Shown in pieces: positions 1-11,500 of a stretch of 64,000 nt of DNA. The DNA comes from Tetragonia tetragonoides (lineage: Eukaryota > Streptophyta > Magnoliopsida > Caryophyllales > Aizoaceae), in the NCBI GenBank assembly GCA_038025085.1, contig CM076140.1, forward strand, positions 27,870,501 to 27,934,500. Reading direction: 5' to 3'. Position 1 is the first letter of the stretch, and each line of letters begins with the position of its first letter. The notes beneath the pieces are model-generated. The model ran no database searches. It was not told the origin of the DNA and was given only the letters and a program-made list of their open reading frames with translations. A program made the translations under genes and the position numbers.

Positions 1-2191
1 CAACTAAGGTGATAGAGATCGAGTTCTTTTGTGTTGTATATTAAGAGAAAGCATCCAAATACTTTGTTTGCATTCATTTGAGTATGAAACTACACCAAGA
101 ATGTTTTAAAGTGCAAACAAGCTTCAACTCAAGCTCTTGAATGCATTTACGCGTTTTAAAAGCTCATACGAGTAGGGTGAAAGAGATTTGAGTTCTTTTG
201 GGTTGTATATTAAGAGAAAGCATCCAAACACTTTTCTTGCATTCATTTGAGTGTGAAACTACTCCTAGGATGTTTACAAGTACAAACAAGCTTCAACTCA
301 AGCTTTTGAATGCATTTACGCGTTTTAACAGCTCTTACGACTAGGATGATAGAGATTGAGTTCTTTTGTGTTGTATATTAAGAGAAAGCACCCAATTGTT
401 TTATTTGCATTCATTTGAGTATGAAACTACGCCAAGAATATTTTAAAGTGCAAACAAGCTTCAACTCAAGCTTTTGGATGCATTTACGCGTTTTAAAAGC
501 TCATACGAGTAGGGTGAAAGAGATTTGAGTTCTTTTGTGTTGTATATTAAGAGAAAGCATCCAAATACTTTGTTTGGATTAATTTGAGTGTGAAACTACA
601 CCTGGGATGTTTACAAGTACAAACAAGATTTAACTCAAGCTTTTGAATGCATTTACGCGTTTTAACAGCTCTTACAACTAGGGTGATAGAGATCGAGTTC
701 TTTGGTGTTGTATATTAAGAGAAAGCATCCAAATACTTTGTTTGCATTCATTTGAGTTTGAAACTACACCAAGAATGTTTTAAAGTGCAAACAAGCTTCA
801 ACTCAAGCTTTTGAATGCATTTACGCGTTTTTAAAGCTCATACGAGTAGGGTGAAAGAGATTTGAGTTCTTTTGTGTTGTCTATTAAGAGAAAGCATCCA
901 AACACTTTGTTTGCATTCATTTGAGTATGAAACTACTCCTAGGATGTTTACAAGTACAAACAAGCTGCAACTCAAGCTTTTGAATGCATTTACGCGTTTT
1001 AACAGCTCTTACAACTAAGGTGATAGAGATCGAGTTCTTTTGTGTTGTATATTAAGAGAAAGCATCCAAATACTTTGTTTGCATTCATTTGCGTATGAAA
1101 CTACACCAAGAATGTTTTAAAGTGCAAACAAGCTTCAACTCAAGCTCTTGAATGCATTTACGCGTTTTAAAAGCTCATACGAGTAGGGTGAAAGAGATTT
1201 GAGTTCTTTTGGGTTGTATATTAAGAGAAAGCATCCAAACACTTTTCTTGCATTCATTTGAGTGTGAAACTACTCCTAGGATGTTTACAAGTACAAACAA
1301 GCTTCAACTCAAGCTTTTGAATGCATTTACGCGTTTTAACAGCTCTTACGACTAGGATGATAGAGATTGAGTTCTTTTGTGTTGTATATTAAGAGAAAGC
1401 ACCCAATTGTTTTATTTGCATTCATTTGAGTATGAAACTACGCCAAGAATATTTTAAAGTGCAAACAAGCTTCAACTCAAGCTTTTGGATGCATTTACGC
1501 GTTTTAAAAGCTCATACGAGTAGGGTGAAAGAGATTTGAGTTCTTTTGTGTTGTATATTAAGAGAAAGCATCCAAATACTTTGTTTGGATTAATTTGAGT
1601 GTGAAACTACACCTGGGATGTTTACAAGTACAAAAAAGATTTAACTCAAACTTTTGAATGCATTTACGCGTTTTAACAGCTCTTACAATTAGGGTGATAG
1701 AGATCGAGTTCTTTGGTGTTGTATATTAAGAGAAAGCATCCAAATACTTTGTTTGCATTCATTTGAGTATGAAACTACACCAAGAATGTTTTAAAGTGCA
1801 AACAAGCTTCAACTCAAGCTTTTGAATGCATTTACGCGTTTTAAAAGCTCATACGAGTAGGGTGAAACAGATTTGAGTTCTTTTGTGTTGTATATTAAGA
1901 GAAAGAATCCAAATACTTTGTTTGGATTCATTTGAGTGTGAAACTACACCTAGGATGTTTACAAGTACAAACAAGCTTCAACTCAAGCTTTTGAATGCAT
2001 TTACGCGTTTTAAAAGCTCATACGAGTAGGGTGAAAGGGATTTGAGTTCTTTTGTGTTGTCTATTAAGAGAAAGCATCCAAACACTTTGTTTGCATTCAT
2101 TTGAGTATGAAACTACTCCTAGGATGTTTACAAGTACAAACAAGCTTCAACTCAAGCTTTTGAATGCATTTACGCGTTTTAACAGCTCTTA
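1..2191 (+). repeat. 6-mer higher-order repeat (1,011 bp) with one 7-mer copy
   Basis: The marker CAACTAAGGTGATAGAGATC occurs at 1, 1012 and 2192. The first interval is 1,011 bp (six monomers, three A/B dimers). The second is 1,180 bp because one extra class B monomer sits at about 1861-2030. Variants shared by both copies, such as TTCTTTGGTGTTG near 700 and 1710 and AGCACCCAATTG near 388 and 1399, show that the block was copied as a unit. A third copy starts at 2192 and is cut by the solo LTR. Only a few substitutions separate the two units. Confidence 0.85.
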
Positions 2192-2287
2192 CAACTAAGG
2201 TGATAGAGATCGAGTTCTTTTGTGTTGTATATTAAGAGAAAGCATCCAAATACTTTGTTTGCATTCATTTGAGTATGAAACTACACC
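1..2287 (+). repeat. 168-bp satellite array, orientation 1, dimeric A/B monomers
   Basis: Tandem AT-rich satellite. The anchor GAGTTC recurs at 21, 190, 358, 527 and 695, giving a period of 168-169 bp. Two monomer classes alternate. Class A reads GATAGAGATCGAGTTC and later TTTTAAAGTGCAAACAAGC. Class B reads GAAAGAGATTTGAGTTC and later GTTTACAAGTACAAACAAGC. The effective local period is therefore a dimer of about 337 bp. There is no gene here; short open frames are satellite translations. The array breaks at 2287 inside a class A monomer, where a solo LTR begins. The monomer length fits one nucleosome plus linker, which is usual for plant centromeric satellites, but a centromeric role is inferred. 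Confidence 0.95.
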
Positions 2288-3111
2288 TGATGCGGGAGCA
2301 AGTGCGCAAAGTAAACAGAACAACCAAGGAATTAGCAAGAGAACATCTATTCTTGGTTACATCGAGTTCCTTTGGTGGTTATGCATTAAATTGACTCCTA
2401 TAAAGATAATTACATGGAGTTTCCATACAAGGTCGGGATTAAAGCTCTTATTATCTGATCACATTCATTATCAGGATTCCCGTAATTTTGACAGCTTCTA
2501 CACTGGTTCGTATTTTAATCATAACTCACTCATACGACATGGGATCGTGGTGATTCAAAGTTCTGTAGAAAGCTGGAAATGACATCTAAAACTCCCATGC
2601 TTTGAGTTTTCCCAAATTCAGAACGTAAACGAGTTGAAAAGGAAATTGAAGTTACAGAGCAAAACTGTTCCAGCGGTTTTAGCCTTGGGCGCCAAGTAAT
2701 TAGCTGTTTGAGTTTATTTTCGTTTGCCTATTTCTTTAATTAGTTAGAGTATGTTTAGGAAAGTAATAATCTGATTATTATTAGCATTAGGAGTCCATTA
2801 GGAATTAGGAAAGCTGTGAGCTAGTTCGTTTTACTTTTGTAATCAGTTTCGTAGTTAGTTTCCTATTTGGACTAGGATTAGGATTCCGAATAGCTTTAGA
2901 TTTCTTTGTCTATAAATAGGGGAGATCTTTGCTACTGTAAACTCGTGCTTTGATGATTAATTATTGAATACGTGAGTATTTACCCCTCAAACTGAGTGAT
3001 TCAGGTTGAAACCCTTACGAGTGATTCGTGAGTTGTTCTTGAGTGATTCTTGAACAAGATCCCTTTGTGTAATACTATCAAAGGTTAATTTCCATTTTGT
3101 TACTTATTTCA
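2288..3111 (+). mobile_element. Degenerate solo LTR of a CRM-related retrotransposon
   Basis: The segment starts TGATGCGGGAGCAAG, like the LTRs of the full-length element at 36113 (TGATGCAGGGGCAAG). From about 2660 it is collinear with them: the CCTTGGGCGCCAAG block, the GGACTAGGATTAGGATTCCG block, the TATA box, and an end in TTACTTATTTCA. It is 824 bp against 662 bp; its 5' half (about 2303-2650) is different sequence. The final CATCA is missing and no target-site duplication is seen. The satellite flanks do not join in register: left ends in GAAACTACACC, right resumes near GAGTAGGGTGAAAG, with about 80 bp of monomer lost. No internal region or second LTR is present. It is most simply an old solo LTR from a sister subfamily whose right edge was rearranged. 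Confidence 0.85.
2911..2918 (+). promoter_or_regulatory. TATA box of the solo LTR
   Basis: TATAAATA followed by GGGG occupies the position equivalent to the TATA boxes of the two intact LTRs. The LTR could still drive transcription toward the satellite on its right, but this is inference. Confidence 0.6.
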
Positions 3112-3127
3112 CCCTACGAGTAGGGTG
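3110..3127. other. Short perfect inverted repeat at the solo LTR/satellite junction
   Basis: CACCCTA (3110-3116) and TAGGGTG (3121-3127) are perfect arms around a four-base loop CGAG. The left arm looks like satellite in the opposite orientation (normally TTTCACCCTACTCG) fused to normal-orientation satellite. The LTR end TTATTTCA shares TTTCA with that inverted satellite, so a microhomology-driven template switch is a plausible origin. Confidence 0.6.
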
Positions 3128-6100
3128 AAAGAGATTTGAGTTCTTTTGTGCTGTATATTAAGAGAAAGAATCCAAATACTTTGTTTGGATTCATTTGAGT
3201 GTAAAACTACACCTAGGATGTTTACAAGTACAAACAAGCTTCAACTAAAGCTTTTGAACGCATTTACGCGTTATAAAAGCTCATACGAGTAGGGTGAAAG
3301 AGATTTGAGTTCTTTTGTGTTGTATATTAAGAGAAAGCATACAAATACATTGTTTGGATTCATTTGAGTGTGAAACTACATCTAGGAACTTTACAAGTAC
3401 AAACAAGCTTCAACTCAAAGTTTTGAATGCATTTACGCGTTGTAACTGCTCTTACGACTAGGGTGATAGAGATTGAGTTCTTTTGTGTTGTATATTAAGA
3501 GAAAGCACCAAAATGTTTTGTTTGCATTCATTTGAGTATGAAACTACACCAAGAATGTTTTAAAGTGCAAACAAGCTTCAACTCAAGCTTTTTAATGCAT
3601 TTACGCGTTGTAAAAGCTCATACGAGGAGGATCAAAGAGATTTGAGTTCTTTTGTGTTGTCTATTAAGAGAAAGCATCCAAACACTTTGTTTGCATTCAT
3701 TTGAGTATGAAATTACTCCTAGGATGTTTACAAGTACAAACAAGCTTCAACTCAACCTTTTGAATGCATTTACGCGTTTTAACAGCTCTTACAACTAAGG
3801 TGATAGAGACTGAGTTCTTTTGTGTTGTATATTAAGAGAAAGCACCAAAATGTTTTGTTTGCATTCATTTGAGTATGAAACTACATCAAGAATGTTTTAA
3901 AGTGCAAACAAGCTTCAACTCAAGCTTTTGAATGCATTTACGCGTTGTAAAAGCTCATACGAGTAGGGTGAATGAGAATTGAGTTAAATGTGTTGTATAT
4001 TAAGAGAAAGCATCCATATACTATGTTTGCATTCATTTGAGTGTGAAACTACACCTAGGATGTTTACAAGTACAAACAAGCTTCACCTCAAGCTTTTGAA
4101 TGCATTTACGCGTTTAAAAAGGTTATACGAGTAGGGTGAAAGAGATTTGAGTTCTTTTGTGTTGTATATTAAGAGAAAGAATCCAAATACTTTGTTTGGA
4201 TTCATTTGAGTGTGAAACTACACCTAGGATGTTTACAAGTACAAACAAGCTTCAACTAAAGCTTTTGAATGCATTTACGCGTTTTAAAAGCTCATATGAG
4301 TAGGGTGAAAGAGATTTGAGTTCTTTTGTGTTGTATATTAAGAGAAAGCATCCAGATACTTTGTTTGGATTTATCTTAGTGTGAAACGACACGTTGGATG
4401 TTTACAAGTACAAACTAGCTTCAACTCAAGCTTTTGAATGCATTTACGCGTATTAACAGCTCTTACGACTAGGGTGATAGAGATTGAGTTCTTTTGTGTT
4501 TTATATTAAGAGAAAGCACCCAAAGGTTTTGTTTGCATTCATTTCAATATGAAGCTACAGCAAGAATATGTTAAACTCAAGCTTTTGAATGCTTTACGCG
4601 TTTTAAAGGTTTATACGAGTAGGGTAAAAGAGATTTGAGTTCTTTTGTGTTGTATATTAAGAGAAAGCATCCAAATACTTTGTTTGGATTTATCTGAGTG
4701 TGAAACTACACCTTGGATGTTTACAAGTACAAACTAGCTTCAACTCAAGCGTTTGAATGCATTTACGCGTTTTAAAAGCTCATACGAGTAGGGTGAAAGA
4801 GATATGAGTTCTTTTGTGTTGTATATTAAGAGAAAGCATCCAAATACTTTGTTTGGATTCATTTGAGTGTGAAACTACACCTAGGATGTTTACAAGTACA
4901 AAACAACTTCAACTCAAGCTTTTGAATGCATTTACGCGTTTTAAAAGCTCATACGAGTAGGGTGAAAGAGATTTGAGTTCTTTGGTGTGGTATATTAAGA
5001 GAAAGCATCCAAATACATTGTTTGGATTCATTTGAGTGTGAAAGTACACCTAGGATGTTTACAAGTACAAAAAAGCTTGAACTCAAAATTTTGAATGCAT
5101 TTAAGCGTTTTGAGCTCATACGAGTAGCCTGAAAGACATTTGAATTCTTTTGTGTTGTATATTAAGAGAAAGCATCCAAATACTTTGTTTGGATTCATTT
5201 GAGTGTGAAACTACTCCTAGGATGTTTACAAGTACAAACAACCTTCAACTTAAGCTTTTGAATGCATTTACGCGTTTTAAAAGCTCATACGAGTAGGGTG
5301 AAAGAGATTTGAGTTATTTTGTGTTGTATATTAAGAGAAAGCATCCAAATACTTTGTTTGGATTTATCTGAGTGTGAAACTACACCTTGGATGTTTACAA
5401 GTACAAACTAGCTTCAACTCAAGCTTTTGAATGCATTTACGCGTTTTAAAAGCTCATACAAGTAGGGTGATAGAGATTGAGTTCTTTTGTGTTGTATATT
5501 AAGAGAAAGCACCAATTATTTTGTTTGCACTCATTTGAGTATGAAACTACACCAAGAATATTTTAAAGTGCAAAACAAGCTTCAACTCAAGCTTTTGAAT
5601 GCATTTACGCGTTTTAAAAGTTTATACGAGTAGGGTGAAAGAGATTTGAGTTCTTTTGTGTTGTATATTCAGAGAAAGAATCCAAATACTTTGTTTAGAT
5701 TCATTTGAGTGTGAAACTACACCTAGGATGTTTACAAGTACAAACAAGCTTCAACACAAACTTTTGAATGCATTTACGCGTTGTAACAACTCTTAAGACT
5801 AGGGTCATAGAGATTGAGTTCTTTTGTGTTGTATATTAAGAGAAAGCACCCAAATGTTTTTTTGCATTCATTTGAGTATGAAACTACACCAAGAATGTTT
5901 TAAAGTGCAAACCAGCTTCAAGTCAAGCTTTTGAATGCATTTACGCGTTTTAAAAGCTCATACGAGTAGGGTGAAAGAGATTTGAGTTCTTTTGTGTTGT
6001 ATATTAAGAGAAAGCATCCAAATACTTTGTTTGGATTCATTTGAGTGTGAAACTACACCTAGGATGTTTACAAGTACACAAACAAGCTTCAACTCAAGCT

Positions 6101-7590
6101 TTTCAATGCATTTACGCGTTGTAACAGCTCTTACGACTAGGGTGAAAGTGATTTGAGTTCTTTTGTGTTGTATATTAAGATAAAGCATCCAAATATTTGT
6201 TTGCATTCATTTGAGTGTGAAACTACACCTAGGATGTTTACAAGCACAAACAAGCTTCAACTCAAGCTTTAGAATGCATCTACGCGTTTTAAAAGCAGTT
6301 ACGACTAGGGTGATAGGGATCGAGTTCTTTTGTGTTGTATATCAAGATAAAGCACCCAATTATTTGAGTTCTTTAGTGTTACGACTAGGGTGAAAGTGAT
6401 TTGAGTTCTTTTGTGTTGTATTTTAAGAGAAAGCATCCAAATACTTTGTTTGGATTCATTTGAGTGTAAAAGTACAGCTAGGATGTTTACAAGTACAAAC
6501 AAGCTTCAACTCAAACTTTTGAATGCATTTAAGCGTTTTAAGCTCATACGAGTAGGGTGAAAGAGATTTGAGTTCTTTTGTGTTGTATATTAAGAGAAAG
6601 CATCCAAATGTATTTACGCTTCAACTCAAGCTTCAACTCAAGCTTTTGAATGCATTTACGCGTTTTAACATCCCTTACAACTAGGGTGATAGAGATCGAG
6701 TTCTTTTGTGTTGTATATTAAAAGAAAGCATCCAAATACTTTGTTTGGATTCATTTGAGTGTGAAACTACTCCTAGGATGTTTACAAGTACAAACACGCT
6801 TCAACGCAAGCTTTTGAATGCATTTACGTGTTTTAACAGCTCTTACGACTAGGGTGATAGAGATCGAGTTCTTTTGTGTTGTATATTAAGATAAAGCCCC
6901 CAAATGTTTTGTTTGCATTAATTTGAGTATGAAACTACACCATGAATTTTTTAAAGTGCAAACAAGCTTCAACTCAAGCTTTTGAATTTATTTACGCGTT
7001 TTAAAAGCTCATACGAGTAGGGTGAAAGAGATTTGTGTTCTTTTGTGTTGTATATTAAGAGAAAGCATCCAAATACTTTGTTTGGATTCATTTGAGTGTG
7101 AAACTACACCTTGGATGTTTACAAGTACAAATAAGCTTCAACTCAAGCTTTTGAATGCAATTACGCGTTTTAAAAGCTCGTACGAGTAGGATGAAAGAGA
7201 TTTGAGTTCTTTTGTGTTCTATATTAAGAGAAAGCATCCAAATACTTTGTTTGGATTCATTTGAGTGTGAAACTACACCTTGGATGTTTACAAGTACAAA
7301 TAAGCTTCAACTCAAGCTTTTGAATGCATTTACGCGTTTTAAAAGCTCATACGAGTAGGGTGAAAGAGATTTCAGTTCTTTTGTGTTGTATATTAAGAGA
7401 AAGCATCCAAATACTTTGTTTGGAGCCATTTGAGTGTGAAACTACCCCTAGGATGTTTACAAGTACACAAACAAGCTTCAACTCAAGCTTTTCAATGCGT
7501 TTACGCGTTGTAACAGCTCTTACGACTAGGGTGAAAGTGATTTGAGTTCTTTTGTGTTGTATATTAAGAGAAAGCATCCAAATACTTTGT
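3112..7590 (+). repeat. 168-bp satellite array, orientation 1, heterogeneous
   Basis: Continuous satellite monomers in the same orientation as the first block, with more sequence variation and several damaged units. Examples are a shortened class A unit near 4555-4600 (TATGTTAAACTCAAGC), a fused unit near 6340-6400 where a class A unit jumps back to a class B start, and a truncated unit near 6600-6640 with a doubled CTTCAACTCAAG. No clear long HOR is visible by eye. No gene is supported. The block ends at the polarity switch. Confidence 0.93.
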
Positions 7591-7665
7591 GTAGTTTCAT
7601 ACTCAAATGAAAGCAAACAAAATATTTTGGTGCTTTCTCTTAATATACAACACAAAAGAACTCAA
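7545..7665. other. Satellite polarity switch (head-to-head inversion junction)
   Basis: Up to 7590 the monomers read GTATATTAAGAGAAAGCATC. From 7591 they read the reverse complement, GCTTTCTCTTAATATAC. At the junction an orientation-1 unit stops at AATACTTTGT and an inverted class A unit begins GTAGTTTCATACTC. The two arms are an imperfect inverted repeat with a spacer of about 24 bases (7591-7614), and the arms continue as diverged satellite for kilobases on both sides. All satellite from here to 64000 keeps the inverted orientation. Confidence 0.92.
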
Positions 7666-8544
7666 TCTCTAACACCCTAATCATAAGAGCTGTTACAACG
7701 CGTAAATGCATTCAAAAGTTTGAGTTGACGCTTGTTTGTACTTGTAAACATCCTAGATGTAGTTTCACACTCAAATGAATCCAAACAATGTATTTGGATG
7801 CTTTCTCTTAATATGCAACACAAAAAAACTCAAATCTCTTTCACCCTACTCGTATGAGCTTTTATAACGCCGTAAATGGATTCAAAAGCTTAAGTTGAAG
7901 CTAGTTTTTACTTGTAAACATCCTAGGTGTAGTTTCACACTCAAATGAATCCAAAAAAAGTATTTGGATGCTTTCTTTTATTATACAACACAAAAGAACT
8001 CAAATCTCTTTCATCCTACTCGTATGAGCTTTTAAAACGCGTAAATGCATTCAAAAGCTTGAGTTGAAGCTTGTTTGCACTTTAAAACATTACTTGTGTA
8101 GTTTCATACTCAAATGAATGCAAACAAAACATTTGGGTGCATTATCTTGATATACAACACAAAAGAACTCGATCTCTATCACCCTAGTCGTAACTGCTTT
8201 TAAAACGCGTAGATGCATTCAAAAGCTTGAGTTGAAGCTTGTTTGTACTTGTAAATATCCTAGGTGTAGTTTCACACTCAAATGAATGCAAACAAAATAT
8301 TTGGATGCTTTCTCTTAATATACAACACCAAAGAACTCAAATCACTTTCACCCTAGTCGTAAGAGCTGTTACAACGCGTAAATGCATTGAAAAGCTTGAG
8401 TTGAAGCTTTCTTGTACTTGTAAACATCCAAGGTGTAGTTTCACACTCAAATAAATCCAAACAAAGTATTTTGATGCCTTCTCTTAAGATACAACACAAA
8501 AGAACTGAAATCTCTTTCACCCTATTCGTATGAGCTTTTAAAAC

Positions 8545-11500
8545 GCGTAAATGCATTCGAAAGCTTGAGTTGAAGCTTATTTGTACTTGTAAACATCCTA
8601 GATGTAGTTTCACACTCAAATGAATTCAATCAATGTATTTGGATGCTTTCTCTTAATATACAACACAAAAAAACTCAAATCTCATTAACCCTACTCGTAT
8701 GAGTTTTTATAACGCGTAAATGGATTCAAAAGCTTGAGTTGACGCTTGTTTGCACTTTAAAACATTCTTGGTGTAGTTTCATACTCAAATGAATGCAAAC
8801 AAAAAATTTGGGTGCTTTATCTTCATATACAACACAAAAGAACTCGATCTCAGTCACCCTAATCGTAAGAGCTTTTAAAACGCGTAGATGCATTCAAAAG
8901 CTTGAGTTGAAGCTTGTTTGTACTTGTAAACATCCGAGGTGTAGTTTCACACTCAAATGAATCCAAACAAAGTATTTGGATGCTTTCTCTTAATATACAA
9001 CACAAAAGAACTAAAATCTTTATCACCCTACTCGTATGAGCTTTTAAAAATCGTAAATGAATTCAAAAGTTTGAGTTGAAGCTTGTTTGTACTTGTAGAC
9101 ATCCTAGGTGTACTTTCACACTCAAATGAATCCAAACAAAGTATTTGGATGCTTTCTCTTAATATACAACACAAAAGAACTCATGTCTCTTTCACCCTAC
9201 TCGTATGAGCTTTTAAAACGCGTAAATGCATTCAAAAGCTTGAGTTGAAGCTAGTTTGTACTTGTAAACATCCAAGGTGTAGTTTCACACTCAGATAAAT
9301 CCAAACAAAGTATTTGGATGCTTTCTCTTAATATACAACACAAAAGAACTCAAATCTCTTTCACCCTACTCGTATGAGCTTTTAAAACGCGTAAATGCAT
9401 TCAAAAGCTTGAGTTGAAGCTTGTTTGCACTTTAAAACATTCTTGGTGTAGTTTCATACTCAAATAAGTTTAAACAAAACAATTGGGTGCTTTCTCTTAA
9501 TATACAACACAAAAGAACACAATCTCTATCACCCTACTCGTATGAGCTTTTAAAACGCGTAAATGCATTCAAAAGCTTGAGTTGAAGCTTGTTTGTACTT
9601 GTAAACATCCGAGGTGTAGTTTCACACTCAAATGAATCCAAACAAAGTATTTGGATGCTTTCTCTTAATATACAACACAAAAGAACTCAAATCTCATTCA
9701 CCCTACTCGTATGAGCTTTTAAAACGCGTAAATGCATTCAAAAGCTTGAGTTGAAGCTAGTTTGTACTTGTAAACATCCAAGGTGTAGTTTCACACTCAG
9801 ATAAATCCAAACAAAGTATTTGGATGCTTTCTCTTAATATACAACACAAAAGAACTCAAATCTCATTCACCCTACTCGTATGAGCTTTTAAAACGCGTAA
9901 ATGCATTCAAAAGCTTGAGTTGAAGCTTGTTTGTACTTGTAAACATCCGAGGTGTAGTTTCACACTCAAATGAATCCAAACAAAGTATTTGGATGCTTTC
10001 TCTTAATATACAACACAAAAGAACTCAAATCTCATTCACCCTATTCGTATGAGCTTTTAAAACCCGTAAATGCATTCCAAAGCTTGAGTTGAAGCTTATT
10101 TGTACTTGTAAACATCCAAGGTGTAGTTTCAGACTCAAATGAATCCATACAAAGTATTTGGATGCTTTCTCTTAATATACAACACAAAAGAACTCAGATC
10201 TCTTTCACCCTACTCGTATGAGCTTTTAACACGCGTAAATGCATTCGAAAGCTTGAGTTGAAGCTTGTTTGTACTTGTAAACATCCAAGGTGTAGTTTCA
10301 CACTCAGATAAATCCAAACAAAGTATTTGGATGCTTTCTCTTAATATACAACACAAAAGAACTCAAATCTCTTTCACCCTACTCGTATGAGCATTAAAAC
10401 TGCTAAAATGCATTCAAAAGCTTGAGTTGAAGCTTGTTTGTACTTGTAAACATCCGAGGTGTAGTTTCACACTCAAATGAATCCAAACAAAGTATTTGGA
10501 TGCTTTCTCTTAATATACAACACAAAAGAACTAAAATCTTTATCACCCTACTCGTATGAGCTTTTAAAAATCGTAAATGAATTCAAAAGTTTGAGTTGAA
10601 GCTTGTTTGTACTTGTAGACATCCTAGGTGTACTTTCACACTCAAATGAATCCAAACAAAGTATTTGGATGCTTTCTCTTAATATACAACACAAAAGAAC
10701 TCATGTCTCTTTCACCCTACTCGTATGAGCTTTTAAAACGCGTAAATGCATTCAAAAGCTTGAGTTGAAGCTAGTTTGTACGTGTAAACATCCAAGGTGT
10801 AGTTTCACACTCAGATAAATCCAAACAAAGTATTTGGATGCTTTCTCTTAATATACAACACAAAAGAACTCAAATCTCTTTCACCCTACTCGTATGAGCT
10901 TTTAAAACGCGTAAATGCATTCAAAAGCTTGAGTTGAAGCTTGTTTGCACTTTAAAACATTCTTGGTGTAGTTTCATACTCAAATAAGTTTAAACAAAAC
11001 AATTGGGTGCTTTCTCTTAATATACAACACAAAAGAACACAATCTCTATCACCCTACTCGTATGAGCTTTTAAAACGCGTAAATGCATTCAAAAGCTTGA
11101 GTTGAAGCTTGTTTGTACTTGTAAACATCCGAGGTGTAGTTTCACACTCAAATGAATCCAAACAAAGTATTTGGATGCTTTCTCTTAATATACAACACAA
11201 AAGAACTCAAATCTCATTCACCCTACTCGTATGAGCTTTTAAAACGCGTAAATGCATTCAAAAGCTTGAGTTGAAGCTAGTTTGTACTTGTAAACATCCA
11301 AGGTGTAGTTTCACACTCAGATAAATCCAAACAAAGTATTTGGATGCTTTCTCTTAATATACAACACAAAAGAACTCAAATCTCATTCACCCTACTCGTA
11401 TGAGCTTTTAAAACGCGTAAATGCATTCAAAAGCTTGAGTTGAAGCTTGTTTGTACTTGTAAACATCCGAGGTGTAGTTTCACACTCAAATGAATCCAAA

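Noticed and set aside
5958..8619. Short open frames of 60-102 codons in the satellite, on both strands, with similar proteins (e.g. LNIQHKRTQ, FECETTPRMF).
   Set aside because: They are translations of the 168-bp monomer, whose length is divisible by three, so a frame can run from unit to unit. No start context, domain or constraint supports a gene; the same applies at 14-28 kb, 30.7 kb, 32.2 kb and 45 kb.
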